From contig JAQBXY010000022.1 in the NCBI GenBank assembly GCA_027623325.1, positions 1 through 55,242 of the forward strand: a DNA stretch of 55,242 nt, in the 5' to 3' direction. How positions within the stretch are numbered: the stretch's first letter is position 1; each line of letters begins with the position of its first letter. Below, in pieces: positions 1-8,846 of the stretch. Made by a program: the position numbers and the translations under genes. The DNA is from Gemmatimonadota bacterium. GTDB lineage: Bacteria; Gemmatimonadota; Gemmatimonadetes; Longimicrobiales; Gaopeijiaceae. The notes beneath the pieces are model-generated. The model ran no database searches. It was not told the origin of the DNA and saw only the letters and a program-made list of their open reading frames with translations.

Positions 1-1
1 G

Positions 2-250
2 CCCAGCGCCGCGGCGCGGCCCACACCCCAGCGCGCCCCCGTACGAGCGGTGCCGAGCCCCGGAGCGCGTCGCTCGGCGCCTCCCGCTGCGCGACCCCCG
101 TCTCAAACACGGACAGGCGCGAGGAGCGCGCCCTCGGCACGGCCCGCTGTCCGTTCCGCGCCCCGGCCGGCGGTTCGTCCCTCCACCCAGCGACCGACGG
201 GCCGAGGGAGTGTTCGACCTGTCCGGAGACCCGGGGGCCGGGGAGGCTGA
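2..250 (+). CDS. C-terminal fragment of an unknown Pro/Ala/Arg-rich protein
   Basis: The reading frame is open from the left edge and stops at TGA 248-250, so this looks like the 3' end of a gene that begins outside the window. The translated tail is almost entirely Pro, Ala, Arg and Ser, with repeated ARP/RSAP-like units and no hydrophobic segment, so it would be a disordered, strongly basic C-terminus. An internal ATG at position 50 is unlikely to be the true start, because the same composition continues upstream of it. No family can be assigned. The low-complexity, very high GC sequence could also be read in other frames, so the call is tentative. Confidence 0.4.
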   Translation, partial: PSAAARPTPQRAPVRAVPSPGARRSAPPAARPPSQTRTGARSAPSARPAVRSAPRPAVRPSTQRPTGRGSVRPVRRPGGRGG

Positions 251-361
251 AGGTCGATCCGACACGGGTCCAGGAATCGGGGAGTATCGGGCCTACGAGA
301 GCCTACGGCGGCCCGTTAACTTAGGCGCTGCCCACCCTCGATTCTCCAGCTCGTATCTCCC

Positions 362-2164
362 TTGCAGACCGATTTCATACGCAATTTTTGTATCGTGGCG
401 CACATCGACCACGGGAAGTCGACGCTTGCGGATCGCCTTCTCGAGGGTACGCAGACCCTCGACGCCCGCCAGATGCGGGAACAGGTCCTCGACGACAACG
501 AGTTGGAGCGCGAGCGGGGGATCACGATCAAGCTCCATGCCGTCCGCATGGGCTATACCGCCGAGGACGGCGTCGAGTACGAGCTGAACCTCATCGACAC
601 CCCGGGGCACGTCGACTTCACCTACGAGGTGTCGCGGTCTCTGGCCGCGTGTGAAGGCGCGATCCTCGTCGTCGACGCGACCCAGGGCGTACAAGCCCAG
701 ACGCTGTCGAACCTCTTTCTCGCGCTCGAAGCCGACCTCGAGATCATTCCCGTCATCAACAAGATCGACTTGCCGGGAGCGGAGCCCGAGAAGCGCAGGG
801 ACGAGTTGGCGGACCTGCTCGGAGTCGATCCGGATACCATCTTGCTCGCGAGTGCGAAGGCAGGAATCGGGATCATCGAGATTCTCGAGGCTGTTGTGAG
901 TCGCGTGCCTCCGCCGGTGGGCTCGGCTACCGCGCCGCTGCGCGCCCTCATCTTCGATTCGTACTACGACAAATACCTCGGGGCGGTGCCCTCCGTACGG
1001 GTGGTGGACGGCGTGCTCAAGCCCGGCATGCGGATCACGTTCGGAAACGTCGCAGTGCGCTACGAGGTTACCGAGGTGGGTTGCCTGAGGCTCGGAAGGA
1101 TCCCGCAGCCGCAGCTTGGACCCGGTGAGGTGGGCTACCTCGTCGCGGCGATCAAAGGGGTCGCGGACACGAAGGTCGGCGATACGATCCTCGACGCCGA
1201 TCGGCCGGCAGCCGAACTCCTGGATGGATACAAGGAAGTCCGGCCGATGGTCTTTGCCGGCCTCTATCCGACCGATTCCGACGACTACGAGCCTCTTCGG
1301 GACGCGCTGGAGCGACTCCGGCTGAACGATGCGTCTCTGCAATACGAAGCCGAGACCTCGGTCGCACTCGGCTTCGGATTCCGCTGCGGTTTCCTGGGCC
1401 TGCTCCACATGGAGATCATACAGGAGCGCCTGGAGCGCGAGTTCGATGTCGATCTGATTACGACCGTCCCGAATGTGAAGTACCAGGTGGTGCTCACGGA
1501 TGGAACGAACCTTTCCGTCGAGAGTCCATCGGCTCTGCCGGATCCGGGTCGGATCGAGACGATTTCCGAGCCGATCGTCCGCGCGCACATCCTCTGTCCG
1601 GCCGAATACATCGGCAACGTCCAGAAGCTGTGCCACGAACGGCGGGGAACGTTCCGGGGGATGAACTATCTGGATACGCAGCGTGTCGAGCTGGACTTCG
1701 AGCTACCTTTGTCCGAGATCGTGCTCGACTTCTACGACCGCCTGAAGAGCGGGACCCGTGGATATGCTGCGCTGGACTACGAGTTCATCGAGTACCGCCC
1801 CGGCGACCTGATCCGCCTCGATATCCTCGTGAATAGTGAACCCGTCGACGCGTTCAGTGTGATCATCCACGAGAGTAAGGCCTTCTTGTACGGGCGGGAT
1901 CTGGTACGGAAGCTCAAGGAGCTGATCCCAAGGCAGCAGTTCGCGGTCGCCCTGCAGGCGGCGATCGGCAACAACGTCGTCGCGCGCACCAACGTTCAAG
2001 CGTTGCGCAAGAACGTGACGGCGAAGTGCTACGGGGGCGACATCTCGCGGAAGCGGAAGCTCCTGGAGAAGCAGAAGGCGGGAAAGCGGCGCATGAAGCA
2101 GGTGGGAACCGTCGAGATTCCTCAGGAGGCGTTCCTCGCCGTCCTGAACCTGAGCGACGATTGA
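362..2164 (+). CDS. lepA: Elongation factor 4 (LepA), ribosome back-translocating GTPase
   Basis: LepA is a translational GTPase that acts on stalled or mis-translocated ribosomes. The 600-residue product has the full family length. The G1 loop AHIDHGKST lies at residues 13-21, the G2 region with ERGITIK near 51-57, the G3 motif DTPGH at 79-83 and the NKID specificity motif near 134. The C-terminal half has the LepA-specific domain, with [16 protein letters not shown]-like basic residues near the end. The start is TTG at 362: the frame is closed upstream by TAA at 317-319 and no ATG or GTG lies between. The start aligns with the short N-terminus of other LepA proteins. It is followed after 16 bases by the ROK kinase gene. 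Confidence 0.96.
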   Translation: MQTDFIRNFCIVAHIDHGKSTLADRLLEGTQTLDARQMREQVLDDNELERERGITIKLHAVRMGYTAEDGVEYELNLIDTPGHVDFTYEVSRSLAACEGAILVVDATQGVQAQTLSNLFLALEADLEIIPVINKIDLPGAEPEKRRDELADLLGVDPDTILLASAKAGIGIIEILEAVVSRVPPPVGSATAPLRALIFDSYYDKYLGAVPSVRVVDGVLKPGMRITFGNVAVRYEVTEVGCLRLGRIPQPQLGPGEVGYLVAAIKGVADTKVGDTILDADRPAAELLDGYKEVRPMVFAGLYPTDSDDYEPLRDALERLRLNDASLQYEAETSVALGFGFRCGFLGLLHMEIIQERLEREFDVDLITTVPNVKYQVVLTDGTNLSVESPSALPDPGRIETISEPIVRAHILCPAEYIGNVQKLCHERRGTFRGMNYLDTQRVELDFELPLSEIVLDFYDRLKSGTRGYAALDYEFIEYRPGDLIRLDILVNSEPVDAFSVIIHESKAFLYGRDLVRKLKELIPRQQFAVALQAAIGNNVVARTNVQALRKNVTAKCYGGDISRKRKLLEKQKAGKRRMKQVGTVEIPQEAFLAVLNLSDD

Positions 2165-2180
2165 GCCTCGAGGTCTCCGC

Positions 2181-3170
2181 GTGAGTGGGCGTTGGGTCCT
2201 CGGTGTCGACATCGGGGGCACGAACCTCGTGGTGGCCTCCGTCCCGCTCGCTCCGGGTCATCCGGCCGCCGTCCGCTCGCGTGACACGATTCCCGCACGG
2301 GGCCCCGATGCAGCCGTGCGCGACATCGGAGCCATGGCAGAGGAGGTCATCGACGCCACGATCGCCGAGTTCGGCGGGGCCCGAGAGGACTTCGTGGGAG
2401 TCGGAATCGGTTGTCCCGGGCCGCTCGATCTCACGACGGGAGTCGTGATCTCGACGCCGAACCTCGGCTGGGACGGATACCCCATCCGTGCACGCATCTC
2501 CGAGGTGGTCGGCCTGCCCGCCACGTTGGACAACGACGGGAACTGTGCGACCTACGGGGAGTGGTGGCGAGGAGCAGGGCAGGGAGCCTCATCGATTGCC
2601 GGTGTCACGGTCGGCACGGGCATCGGGGGCGGGCTCGTGGTCGATGGGCAGGTGCTGCGCGGGGTGAGCGGGAGCGCGGGGGAAATCGGTCACATGACGA
2701 TCGACTTCTCCGGGCGTCGCTGTGCGTGCGGAAACGTCGGTTGCCTCGAGGCCTATACGTCCGGCCCGAACATCGCCGCGCGCGCCAGAGAGGGACTCGC
2801 GGGGCGTATCGACTCGATACTCGCGAGCCTCGTGGACGGCCAACTGGACCGGATCACCGCACGGACGGTCTACGACGGCGTGGTTCGCGGCGATGCCTAC
2901 GCCGCGGACGTCATGAAGGAGACGGCGAAGATCCTCGGCGTCGGCGTTGCGAACATCGTGAACGTGTTCAATCCCGAGGTCGTCGTCATCGTCGGTGGCG
3001 TGACCCGCGCCGGCGAATACCTCTTCGGCCCTCTACGCGAAGAGGTTGGGCGCCGGGCGTTTCCGAGCGCGGTATCGGCGTGTTCGATCGTGCCGGGGGC
3101 TTTGCCCGAAACGGCAGGGGTGATCGGGGCGGCGGGCATCTTCGTCGCGGAACACGAGCGGATCGGGTGA
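2181..3170 (+). CDS. ROK-family sugar kinase, probable glucokinase
   Basis: The 329-residue product is a ROK (repressor, ORF, kinase) protein that would phosphorylate a hexose such as glucose with ATP. The N-terminal phosphate loop DIGGTN lies at residues 10-15, the sugar-binding segment LDNDGN at 117-122 and GEIGH at 167-171. The zinc site CACGNVGCLE at 181-190 supplies three Cys, with His171 as the fourth ligand. There is no N-terminal DNA-binding domain, so this is a kinase rather than a NagC/XylR-type repressor. The start is GTG. Its last bases overlap the GTG start of the PfkB-type kinase by four bases (GTGA), so the two sugar kinases are probably co-translated. The exact sugar cannot be read from the sequence. 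Confidence 0.88.
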   Translation: MSGRWVLGVDIGGTNLVVASVPLAPGHPAAVRSRDTIPARGPDAAVRDIGAMAEEVIDATIAEFGGAREDFVGVGIGCPGPLDLTTGVVISTPNLGWDGYPIRARISEVVGLPATLDNDGNCATYGEWWRGAGQGASSIAGVTVGTGIGGGLVVDGQVLRGVSGSAGEIGHMTIDFSGRRCACGNVGCLEAYTSGPNIAARAREGLAGRIDSILASLVDGQLDRITARTVYDGVVRGDAYAADVMKETAKILGVGVANIVNVFNPEVVVIVGGVTRAGEYLFGPLREEVGRRAFPSAVSACSIVPGALPETAGVIGAAGIFVAEHERIG

Positions 3171-4126
3171 CCGCGGCGCGAACGGTGGGAGTCATCGGGA
3201 CGCTGGTCTGGGATCGGATCATGGGGGTAGAGACGGGCCGCCCTCCCGTCGATGCCTGGGGTGGAGTCGGCTATTCGCTCGCGGCGTTGTCGGCGTCGTT
3301 GCCGGCCGCGTGGTCGGTGCGCCCCATTATGAAGCTCGGGTCGGACCTGGCCGACGAGGGTCGGAGCTTTCTGGGCTCGATTCCTCGGGTGGATGCCGAG
3401 GCGGCGCTCATCGTTCCTGAAGAGAACAACCGGGTGGAGCTCAGCTACGACTCGGGCTCCGAGAGAGTCGAGCGGCTGCGAGGTGGGGTGCCGCCGTGGA
3501 CATCGGCCGAGCTAGCCCCCCGACTGGAGGGATGTGATGCCCTTTATGTCAACTTCATCTCCGGATTCGAGATGGATCTCGCCACAGCGGGAACGATTCG
3601 CGCTCTGCACCAGGGGCAAACCTATGCCGACCTCCACTCGCTCTTCTTGGGAGTGGACGCGGATGGCCGTCGCATCCCTCGCACACTCGACGCGTGGGAG
3701 GCGTGGTTCGGTTGTTTCGACGCCGTTCAGATGAACGAACATGAGTTCGCTCGACTCGGGGCGGACGGCGAAGGGAGCGCGTCCGCTGCGCGGTTGCTGG
3801 GCCCGGATCTTCACCTCATCGCCGTGACGCACGGCGACCGGGGAGCCACCTGCCATACGTTCGAACCGGCCTCTGGGCGGGTCGCGGATGGAAGCGTTAC
3901 ACTCACGGCTGAGCGGAAGTCGGGTGACCCGACTGGGTGTGGGGATGTGTGGGGCGGTGCGATGTTCGGTCGGCTGCTGGCGGGTGACGACGTCCCCCGC
4001 GCGATGTCGGAGGCGAACCGGCTCGCGGGGCTGAAGCTGGGGTACAGCGGAGCCCAAGGACTCTTTTCACACTTCCAGGAGCGCGCCGCCGGCGCGGAGG
4101 AGCACCGTAGCGAGGTGACGAACTGA
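3167..4126 (+). CDS. PfkB-family carbohydrate kinase
   Basis: This 319-residue protein belongs to the ribokinase/PfkB family. The N-terminal sheet begins with VGVIGTLVWDRI (residues 7-18), and the substrate-side glycines WGGVGYSLAA lie at 31-40. The catalytic anion-hole motif is DPTGCGDVWGG at 254-264, with the catalytic base Asp260; the family usually has DTTGAGDxF. The start GTG at 3167 overlaps the stop of the upstream ROK kinase (GTGA). A longer open frame extends upstream to 2411, but that part lies inside the ROK gene in another frame and is not a protein. The substrate is unknown; the family includes adenosine, ribose, fructose and sugar-acid kinases. It directly precedes the STAS/ATPase pair. 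Confidence 0.82.
   Translation: MTAARTVGVIGTLVWDRIMGVETGRPPVDAWGGVGYSLAALSASLPAAWSVRPIMKLGSDLADEGRSFLGSIPRVDAEAALIVPEENNRVELSYDSGSERVERLRGGVPPWTSAELAPRLEGCDALYVNFISGFEMDLATAGTIRALHQGQTYADLHSLFLGVDADGRRIPRTLDAWEAWFGCFDAVQMNEHEFARLGADGEGSASAARLLGPDLHLIAVTHGDRGATCHTFEPASGRVADGSVTLTAERKSGDPTGCGDVWGGAMFGRLLAGDDVPRAMSEANRLAGLKLGYSGAQGLFSHFQERAAGAEEHRSEVTN
4112..4117 (+). promoter_or_regulatory. Ribosome binding site supporting a CTG start
   Basis: GAGGTG lies five bases before the CTG at 4123. It is one of the best Shine-Dalgarno matches in this part of the window. No similar site lies before the GTG at 4189. It is the main evidence for choosing the CTG start of the STAS-ATPase gene. Confidence 0.5.
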
Positions 4127-5010
4127 ACGTTCTCGCGGTTCCCAGCTCCCTCGATCATCGGACGATCGACGCATTTCTGGATGAGGTCGTGGCGCTCGGC
4201 GCCGAAAAGACCTTGTTCGATGCGCGCCACCTCCGGTGGGTCGACCCCAACGGCATGGTGGCGCTACTGGTCGCGGGTTCCGTCGCGGCGAAGGCTCAGG
4301 GGGGGCGCCCTCGGCTCGGACTTCCTGAGAGTGCGGATGTGATCGGCTACCTCGGCCGTATGGCGTTCTTCGAAGCGGCGCGTGAGGTCTTCGACTTCGA
4401 GGCTCCGGGGCGTAGAAGCGCAGGATCCTCGTCCGACGTCCTTCTTGAAATCACGCGCGTAGCGGCCAACGCCGACGTGCATGAGGTCGTCGATCGCGTG
4501 CAGGGCAAAGCGGGGGCAATTCTGGCGTCCAAGCTGGGATATCCGACCACGGCCGTGGTGCAGTTCTCGGTGATCCTGTCGGAGGTCTGCCAGAACATCA
4601 TCGAACACGCGGAGGCACCGGGATGGGTGGCGGCCCAGGCGTACAATTGGGCGCGCCGACTCGGCCGCTTCGTAGTGGTCATCTCGGTCATGGATGTCGG
4701 TCGGGGCTTCCGCGGCTCGCTCATGGACCAGCACTCTGCGCGGTACGCCGATCGCTGGGGTGATACGACGGCGCTCGAGGCAGCCTTCCTCCACGGCCTC
4801 ACCCGCTTTCCTGACTCGGGGCGAGGGCAGGGCATTCAGCAGATTCGGCGCCAGGTGCGACGATGGGATGGTGCGATCACGATCCGGAGCGGGACGGCCC
4901 GCATTGGGCAGGTTCCGGAGTGGGACGACACGCCCCCTCTGGTCGATGGCCTCGCTCCGCTCCCGGGTTCTCAAATCAGCATCATTCTGCCTGCGCGGGT
5001 GACGCCATGA
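4123..5010 (+). CDS. STAS domain plus HATPase (anti-sigma/histidine kinase-like ATPase) regulatory protein
   Basis: The 295-residue product appears to join two regulatory domains. Residues 1-95 look like a STAS fold, with alternating strands and helices and the core LFDARHLRWVDPNGMVALL. Residues 105-290 look like a GHKL/HATPase_c domain: an N-box SEVCQNIIEHAEA (153-165, Asn158), a G1 box MDVGRG (190-195) and a G2 box GRGQGI (233-238). Such ATPases act as serine kinases or anti-sigma factors in partner-switching systems. The start is taken as CTG at 4123: it overlaps the upstream stop (CTGA) and sits five bases after GAGGTG (4112-4117), and the next conventional start, GTG 4189, would cut off the first STAS strand and helix. 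It shares ATGA with the downstream STAS gene. Confidence 0.75.
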   Translation: MNVLAVPSSLDHRTIDAFLDEVVALGAEKTLFDARHLRWVDPNGMVALLVAGSVAAKAQGGRPRLGLPESADVIGYLGRMAFFEAAREVFDFEAPGRRSAGSSSDVLLEITRVAANADVHEVVDRVQGKAGAILASKLGYPTTAVVQFSVILSEVCQNIIEHAEAPGWVAAQAYNWARRLGRFVVVISVMDVGRGFRGSLMDQHSARYADRWGDTTALEAAFLHGLTRFPDSGRGQGIQQIRRQVRRWDGAITIRSGTARIGQVPEWDDTPPLVDGLAPLPGSQISIILPARVTP

Positions 5011-5588
5011 CGGACCTACCCATCGATCCGATCGCGATCGATGTCGGGAAACTTCTCAACAAGACCGTGACCTCGCTGTACTCCCACTTGGTGACTCGGC
5101 CCACGGGGCGGGCGGTGAGGATGGCGATCGCGACCCAATTGCAGAGCGCGGGTGAGCAGTCGCTCTCCCTCATCGACCTTTCCGAGGTCGTGATCATTGA
5201 CTTCTCTTGCGCCGACGAGGTGGTCGCGAAGCTCCTTCAGGAGTACCAGGACAACGAGGTGCACGATGCCTTCTTCGTCTTCCGGGGTGTGCACGAGCCG
5301 CACCGGGATCAGATCGAAGTCGTGCTCGTGAGGCAGGGACTCGCTGCGGTCGTCGAGACCGACCCCGGCAACTTCCAGCTCCTCGGCGTACACTCGGATC
5401 GAGAAGATCGAGTGTGGGGGGTGTTGGAGGCACGCGGAATGTTAGCGATCGACGAAATCGATAGCGTCTTCGACGATCTCGAGGACCGGAAGACACTCGA
5501 GTCCCTCGTGCATCGCGGACTCGCCTTCCGTAGTCTGATTTCCGGTCGGATCCACTCGCTGAGTCGGTTGGTTGAACACCTGATGTAG
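5007..5588 (+). CDS. STAS-like (DUF4325-type) protein with a helical C-terminal domain
   Basis: The 193-residue product begins at ATG 5007, overlapping the stop of the STAS-ATPase gene (ATGA), so the two are almost certainly made together. Residues 25-95 carry a STAS/DUF4325-like core with LIDLSEVVIIDFSCADEVV at 55-73, the position where classical anti-anti-sigma factors carry a regulatory Ser near the DxSG turn. The C-terminal part (about 130-193) is helical, and its pattern of an EI pair followed by TLESLVHRGL resembles a winged-helix segment. That resemblance is only suggestive. A simple reading is that it binds and regulates, or is regulated by, the adjacent ATPase. No sigma factor or phosphatase lies beside the pair. 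Confidence 0.6.
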   Translation: MTDLPIDPIAIDVGKLLNKTVTSLYSHLVTRPTGRAVRMAIATQLQSAGEQSLSLIDLSEVVIIDFSCADEVVAKLLQEYQDNEVHDAFFVFRGVHEPHRDQIEVVLVRQGLAAVVETDPGNFQLLGVHSDREDRVWGVLEARGMLAIDEIDSVFDDLEDRKTLESLVHRGLAFRSLISGRIHSLSRLVEHLM

Positions 5589-5633
5589 GCCCCCGGGCCT
5601 GAGCCCATCACACACAACGGTTCTCGGAGAACT

Positions 5634-6794
5634 ATGTCGAAATCGCCGACACGTCCGCATGGGCCCGCCACCCTTGGCGTCCACGGCGGCGCTGGGGACC
5701 GGACGCCAGGAAGTCCGGTCGTCCCGCACATCACCCAAAGCGCGACCTTCCACTGGGCGACCCCTGAAGATGGCGAGCTCCTCTACAGCCGGTACGGCAA
5801 CAATCCGAACCAGGTCCAGGTCGGTCTCAAGGCGGCCGCACTGGAGGGGACGGAAGCCGCGATAGCCCTCGGAAGCGGAATGGGCGCGACGTCCATGGCG
5901 CTGCTCGCGCTCACCTCATCGGGCGACCATATCGTGGCCTCGTCTCGCCTGTACGGTGCGACACAAACACTTCTGGCGCAGGAGCTTCCGAGGCGGGGGG
6001 TCGAGACCACCTTCGTCGATCCGGATGAAGGTGGCTGGGCCGCCGCGATGCGACCGCAGACGAAAGTCGTCTTCATCGAGATCCCTACGAATCCGACGCT
6101 CCGAATTCTCGACCCGAGGCCGATCGTCGCGTTGGCGCACGGGAGAGGGGTCAAGGTCGTGTGCGATGCGACATTCGCATCGCCCGTGAACTTCCGCGCC
6201 GCGTCCGTTGGGATCGACGTCGTCATCCAGAGTGCCACGAAATATCTCGGCGGACATTCGGACATCATCGCAGGCATCGCCTCGGGCTCAGCCGAGATCG
6301 TCGCGGAAATCACGCGCATGTCCCGACTGTACGGGCCCGCCCTGGACCCGCACACCGCGTGGCTTCTCGATCGGGGCATGCGCACCCTCGATGTCCGCGT
6401 CCGCCGCCACAACGAGAACGCGATGGCCGTGGCCATGTGGTTCGAATCGCGATCGGAGGTGGCCACGGTGATCTATCCGGGACTGGCGTCTCACCCCGAC
6501 CACGAACTCGCATCCGAATTGATGGACGGATTTGGCGGCATGGTGAGCGTAGTACTCGCAGGCGGAGGGGAAGCCGCCGATCGATTCATGCGTCGCCTGT
6601 CCGTCGGGATGGCAGCGCCCAGTCTCGGGGGCGTCGAGACGCTCGTGTCGCAGCCCCGCTTCACGTCGCACGCCAGCCTCTCCCGCGAGGTGCGAGAGGC
6701 TCAGGGCATTCCGGACGGATTCCTCCGGTTGAGCATCGGCATCGAGAACGCCGAGGACCTTATTGCCGACTTTGAACAGGCGCTCGGAGGGTAG
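5634..6794 (+). CDS. Cys/Met metabolism PLP-dependent enzyme (trans-sulfuration family)
   Basis: The 386-residue product has the full length of the cystathionine gamma-synthase/gamma-lyase/methionine gamma-lyase family. The PLP phosphate-binding segment SGMGAT follows the YSRYG segment, the cofactor-stacking tyrosine lies in SRLYGATQTL, and the PLP lysine lies in SATKYLGGHSD. The usual RxGNPT motif is altered to YGNNPN here, so substrate choice may differ. A Shine-Dalgarno GGAG precedes the ATG by a short spacer. The gene follows the STAS pair after 45 bases and may share its transcript. A second member of this family lies at 21824-22984. The sequence alone does not distinguish a lyase from a synthase. 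Confidence 0.85.
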   Translation: MSKSPTRPHGPATLGVHGGAGDRTPGSPVVPHITQSATFHWATPEDGELLYSRYGNNPNQVQVGLKAAALEGTEAAIALGSGMGATSMALLALTSSGDHIVASSRLYGATQTLLAQELPRRGVETTFVDPDEGGWAAAMRPQTKVVFIEIPTNPTLRILDPRPIVALAHGRGVKVVCDATFASPVNFRAASVGIDVVIQSATKYLGGHSDIIAGIASGSAEIVAEITRMSRLYGPALDPHTAWLLDRGMRTLDVRVRRHNENAMAVAMWFESRSEVATVIYPGLASHPDHELASELMDGFGGMVSVVLAGGGEAADRFMRRLSVGMAAPSLGGVETLVSQPRFTSHASLSREVREAQGIPDGFLRLSIGIENAEDLIADFEQALGG

Positions 6795-6986
6795 AGGGGT
6801 GACCCAACGAAAGCGACCAGCTCAGGGAAGCGACTCTTCGCCGAGGCAGCCGTAGTAGGTCTTCATAGACCGGGCCCTGAAGGCACGTGACGATGACGAC
6901 CCGGCAGGGTTTCATCGGCCATATGGCGGCAGCGCCTGACCGAATGGCGTTCGCGAGCGGATCCGCTAGTTGCTCACGCGCAGCCT

Positions 6987-8615
6987 CTACGCCTCGTCCA
7001 TGAACGGATACCGAATGTCCGTCGGTGACACGAAGGTCTCCTTGATCGAACGTGCGCTGACCCAGCGGAGCAGATTGAGCATGGAGCCGGCCTTGTCGTT
7101 GGTGCCGGAGGCCCTCGCTCCGCCGAAGGGCTGCTGGCCCACCACCGCGCCAGTGGGCTTGCTGTTCACGTAGAAGTTGCCGGCCGCGTTGTTCAATACA
7201 TCGGTCGCTTCCCGGATGGCGGCGCGATCGCGGGCGAAGACCGCTCCGGTGAGCGCATAGGGCGAGGTCGAGTCGACGATCTTGAGCGTCTCCGACCATT
7301 TCGCATCGGGGTACACGTAGATGGTCATCACCGGCCCGAAGATCTCGTCGCACATGGTCACGTAGTGGGGTGACTTCGCGACGATGATCGTTGGACGGAT
7401 GAACCAGCCTTTCGAGTCGTCGCACTCGCCACCTACGATGATGTCGGCGTCGTCGGAGGCCCGCGCTGCGTCTATGTAGCTCTTGATCTTGTCGAACGCC
7501 TTCTGGTCGATGACCGCGTTCACGAAGTTCGAGAAGTCCCGCGGGTCACCCATCGTCAGCGAGGCCGTGTCCTCCACGAGGGGGCCCTTGAGGCTCGCCC
7601 ACATGCTCTCCGGGATGTACGCCCTCGACGCGGCGCTGCACTTCTGGCCCTGATACTCGAACGCACCACGCACGATTCCAGTCTTGACCGCTGCGGGGTC
7701 CGCCGAGGGGTGCACCACGATGAAGTCTTTCCCACCCGTCTCACCCACGATCCGTGGATAGCCTCGGTAGGTCGACATGTTTTCACCGATCGTCTTCCAG
7801 AAGCTGTTGAAGACCTCGGTCGAGCCGGTGAAGTGGACGCCGGCGAGCGTCGGCTGTGAGAGCACGTGCGCCGTAATCGCGACCGGATCTCCGGTGAGAA
7901 AGTTTATGACACCGGCGGGGAGCCCGGCTTCCTCGAGCAACTTCATGACGTAGTAGTTTGCGAGCACACCGGAATGGGCGGGCTTCCACACGACGGTGTT
8001 GCCCATCATGGCCGGAGTTCCGGCCAGATTCGCGCCGATCGCGGTGAAGTTGAACGGGCTCACGGCGTAGACGAAGCCTTCGAGGGCCCGATACTCGGAC
8101 CGGTTCCAGATCCCCGGATCCGACATCGGCTGCATGGCATAGATGCGCTCGGCGAAGTTCGCACCGATGCGGTAGAAGTCGACGATCTCACACGCGGCGT
8201 CGATTTCGGCCTGGAAGGCGTTCTTGCTCTGACCGAGCATTGTCGCGGCGTTCAGCTTCGCGCGCCACGGACCGGCAAGGAGGTCGGCGGCCTTGAGGAA
8301 GACGGCAACGCGGTCCTCCCACGGCATCATCGACCAGTCGCGCTGGGCGGCGTCGGCTGCCTTCACGGACGCCTCGATCTCCATCGGACCTGCCCGGTGA
8401 GCCCTGGCGATGACGTGTCCATGATCGTGTGGCATCACGACATCGAATGTGTCGCCGGTTCTCACTTCCTTGCCGCCGATGATGAGCGGAACGTCCACAA
8501 TCTGGGAGGCTTGGGCGGCCAATTCGGCCTTCAGTTCGGCCCGTTCCGCACTCCCGGGGGCGTAGGTCAGGACGGGTTCGTTGACCGGCGGGGGCACTCT
8601 CGTGATACCGTTCAT
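6987..8615 (-). CDS. pruA: L-glutamate gamma-semialdehyde (1-pyrroline-5-carboxylate) dehydrogenase
   Basis: This 542-residue aldehyde dehydrogenase oxidises glutamate semialdehyde to glutamate with NAD+, the second step of proline catabolism. Its long N-terminus with VPPPVNEPVLTYAPGS matches the stand-alone P5C dehydrogenase type also found in eukaryotes (ALDH4). The catalytic glutamate Glu292 is in GETGGKDF and the nucleophile Cys326 in YQGQKCSAASR; VSPFNFTAIG (185-194) is the family signature. The ATG at 8615 gives the typical length, and an upstream open extension lacks similarity to the family. No proline dehydrogenase gene lies in this window. It is read divergently from mrp. Confidence 0.93.
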   Translation of the reverse strand: MNGITRVPPPVNEPVLTYAPGSAERAELKAELAAQASQIVDVPLIIGGKEVRTGDTFDVVMPHDHGHVIARAHRAGPMEIEASVKAADAAQRDWSMMPWEDRVAVFLKAADLLAGPWRAKLNAATMLGQSKNAFQAEIDAACEIVDFYRIGANFAERIYAMQPMSDPGIWNRSEYRALEGFVYAVSPFNFTAIGANLAGTPAMMGNTVVWKPAHSGVLANYYVMKLLEEAGLPAGVINFLTGDPVAITAHVLSQPTLAGVHFTGSTEVFNSFWKTIGENMSTYRGYPRIVGETGGKDFIVVHPSADPAAVKTGIVRGAFEYQGQKCSAASRAYIPESMWASLKGPLVEDTASLTMGDPRDFSNFVNAVIDQKAFDKIKSYIDAARASDDADIIVGGECDDSKGWFIRPTIIVAKSPHYVTMCDEIFGPVMTIYVYPDAKWSETLKIVDSTSPYALTGAVFARDRAAIREATDVLNNAAGNFYVNSKPTGAVVGQQPFGGARASGTNDKAGSMLNLLRWVSARSIKETFVSPTDIRYPFMDEA

Positions 8616-8767
8616 GGATGCTACGGCGGGGTTGGCGGGGGTCCAGCTTCGACCGCGCGGCGGCGCGACCTTAGGTGGAATCTCGACGTGACATAGGGGG
8701 CGCGCAACCGGGGTTTCCGGGGACCGCGACAGTCGCAGATAGGCCGTTTTGGCCCTCCGACATCGCG

Positions 8768-8797
8768 TTGACTCGTGCTTGACGTCACGGGTAACTT
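8768..8797 (+). promoter_or_regulatory. Candidate promoter of mrp
   Basis: TTGACT (8768-8773) and TAACTT (8792-8797) are separated by 18 bases and would start transcription near 8804, leaving a leader of about 43 bases before the mrp ATG. The -35 is close to consensus, the -10 weaker. This is a prediction from base matches only. Confidence 0.35.
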
Positions 8798-8817
8798 CTC
8801 GCTCCTCACGCCTTCCA

Positions 8818-8835
8818 AGAGGGTTTCGACCCTCT
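8818..8835 (+). promoter_or_regulatory. Leader hairpin with TTCG tetraloop before mrp
   Basis: AGAGGGT (8818-8824), TTCG (8825-8828) and ACCCTCT (8829-8835) form a perfect seven-pair stem closed by a UUCG tetraloop, an unusually stable RNA loop. It ends 11 bases before the mrp ATG at 8847, where the ribosome would bind. No run of T follows, so it is more likely a translational or mRNA-stability element than a terminator. Confidence 0.5.
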
Positions 8836-8846
8836 CTGAGTTGTTT

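Noticed and set aside
293-1636. 447-residue minus-strand frame opposite lepA
   Set aside because: It is antisense to a clearly conserved gene and has no motif; such long antisense frames are common at this GC content.
2411-3166. Long plus-strand frame in front of the PfkB kinase, suggesting a 571-residue fusion
   Set aside because: This part lies inside the ROK kinase gene in another frame and translates to Arg-rich nonsense; the kinase starts at GTG 3167.
6760-7425. Minus-strand frame across the 3' end of pruA and the gap before it
   Set aside because: Most of it is another frame of pruA; the gap 6795-6986 shows no ribosome site, tRNA fold or recognisable protein.
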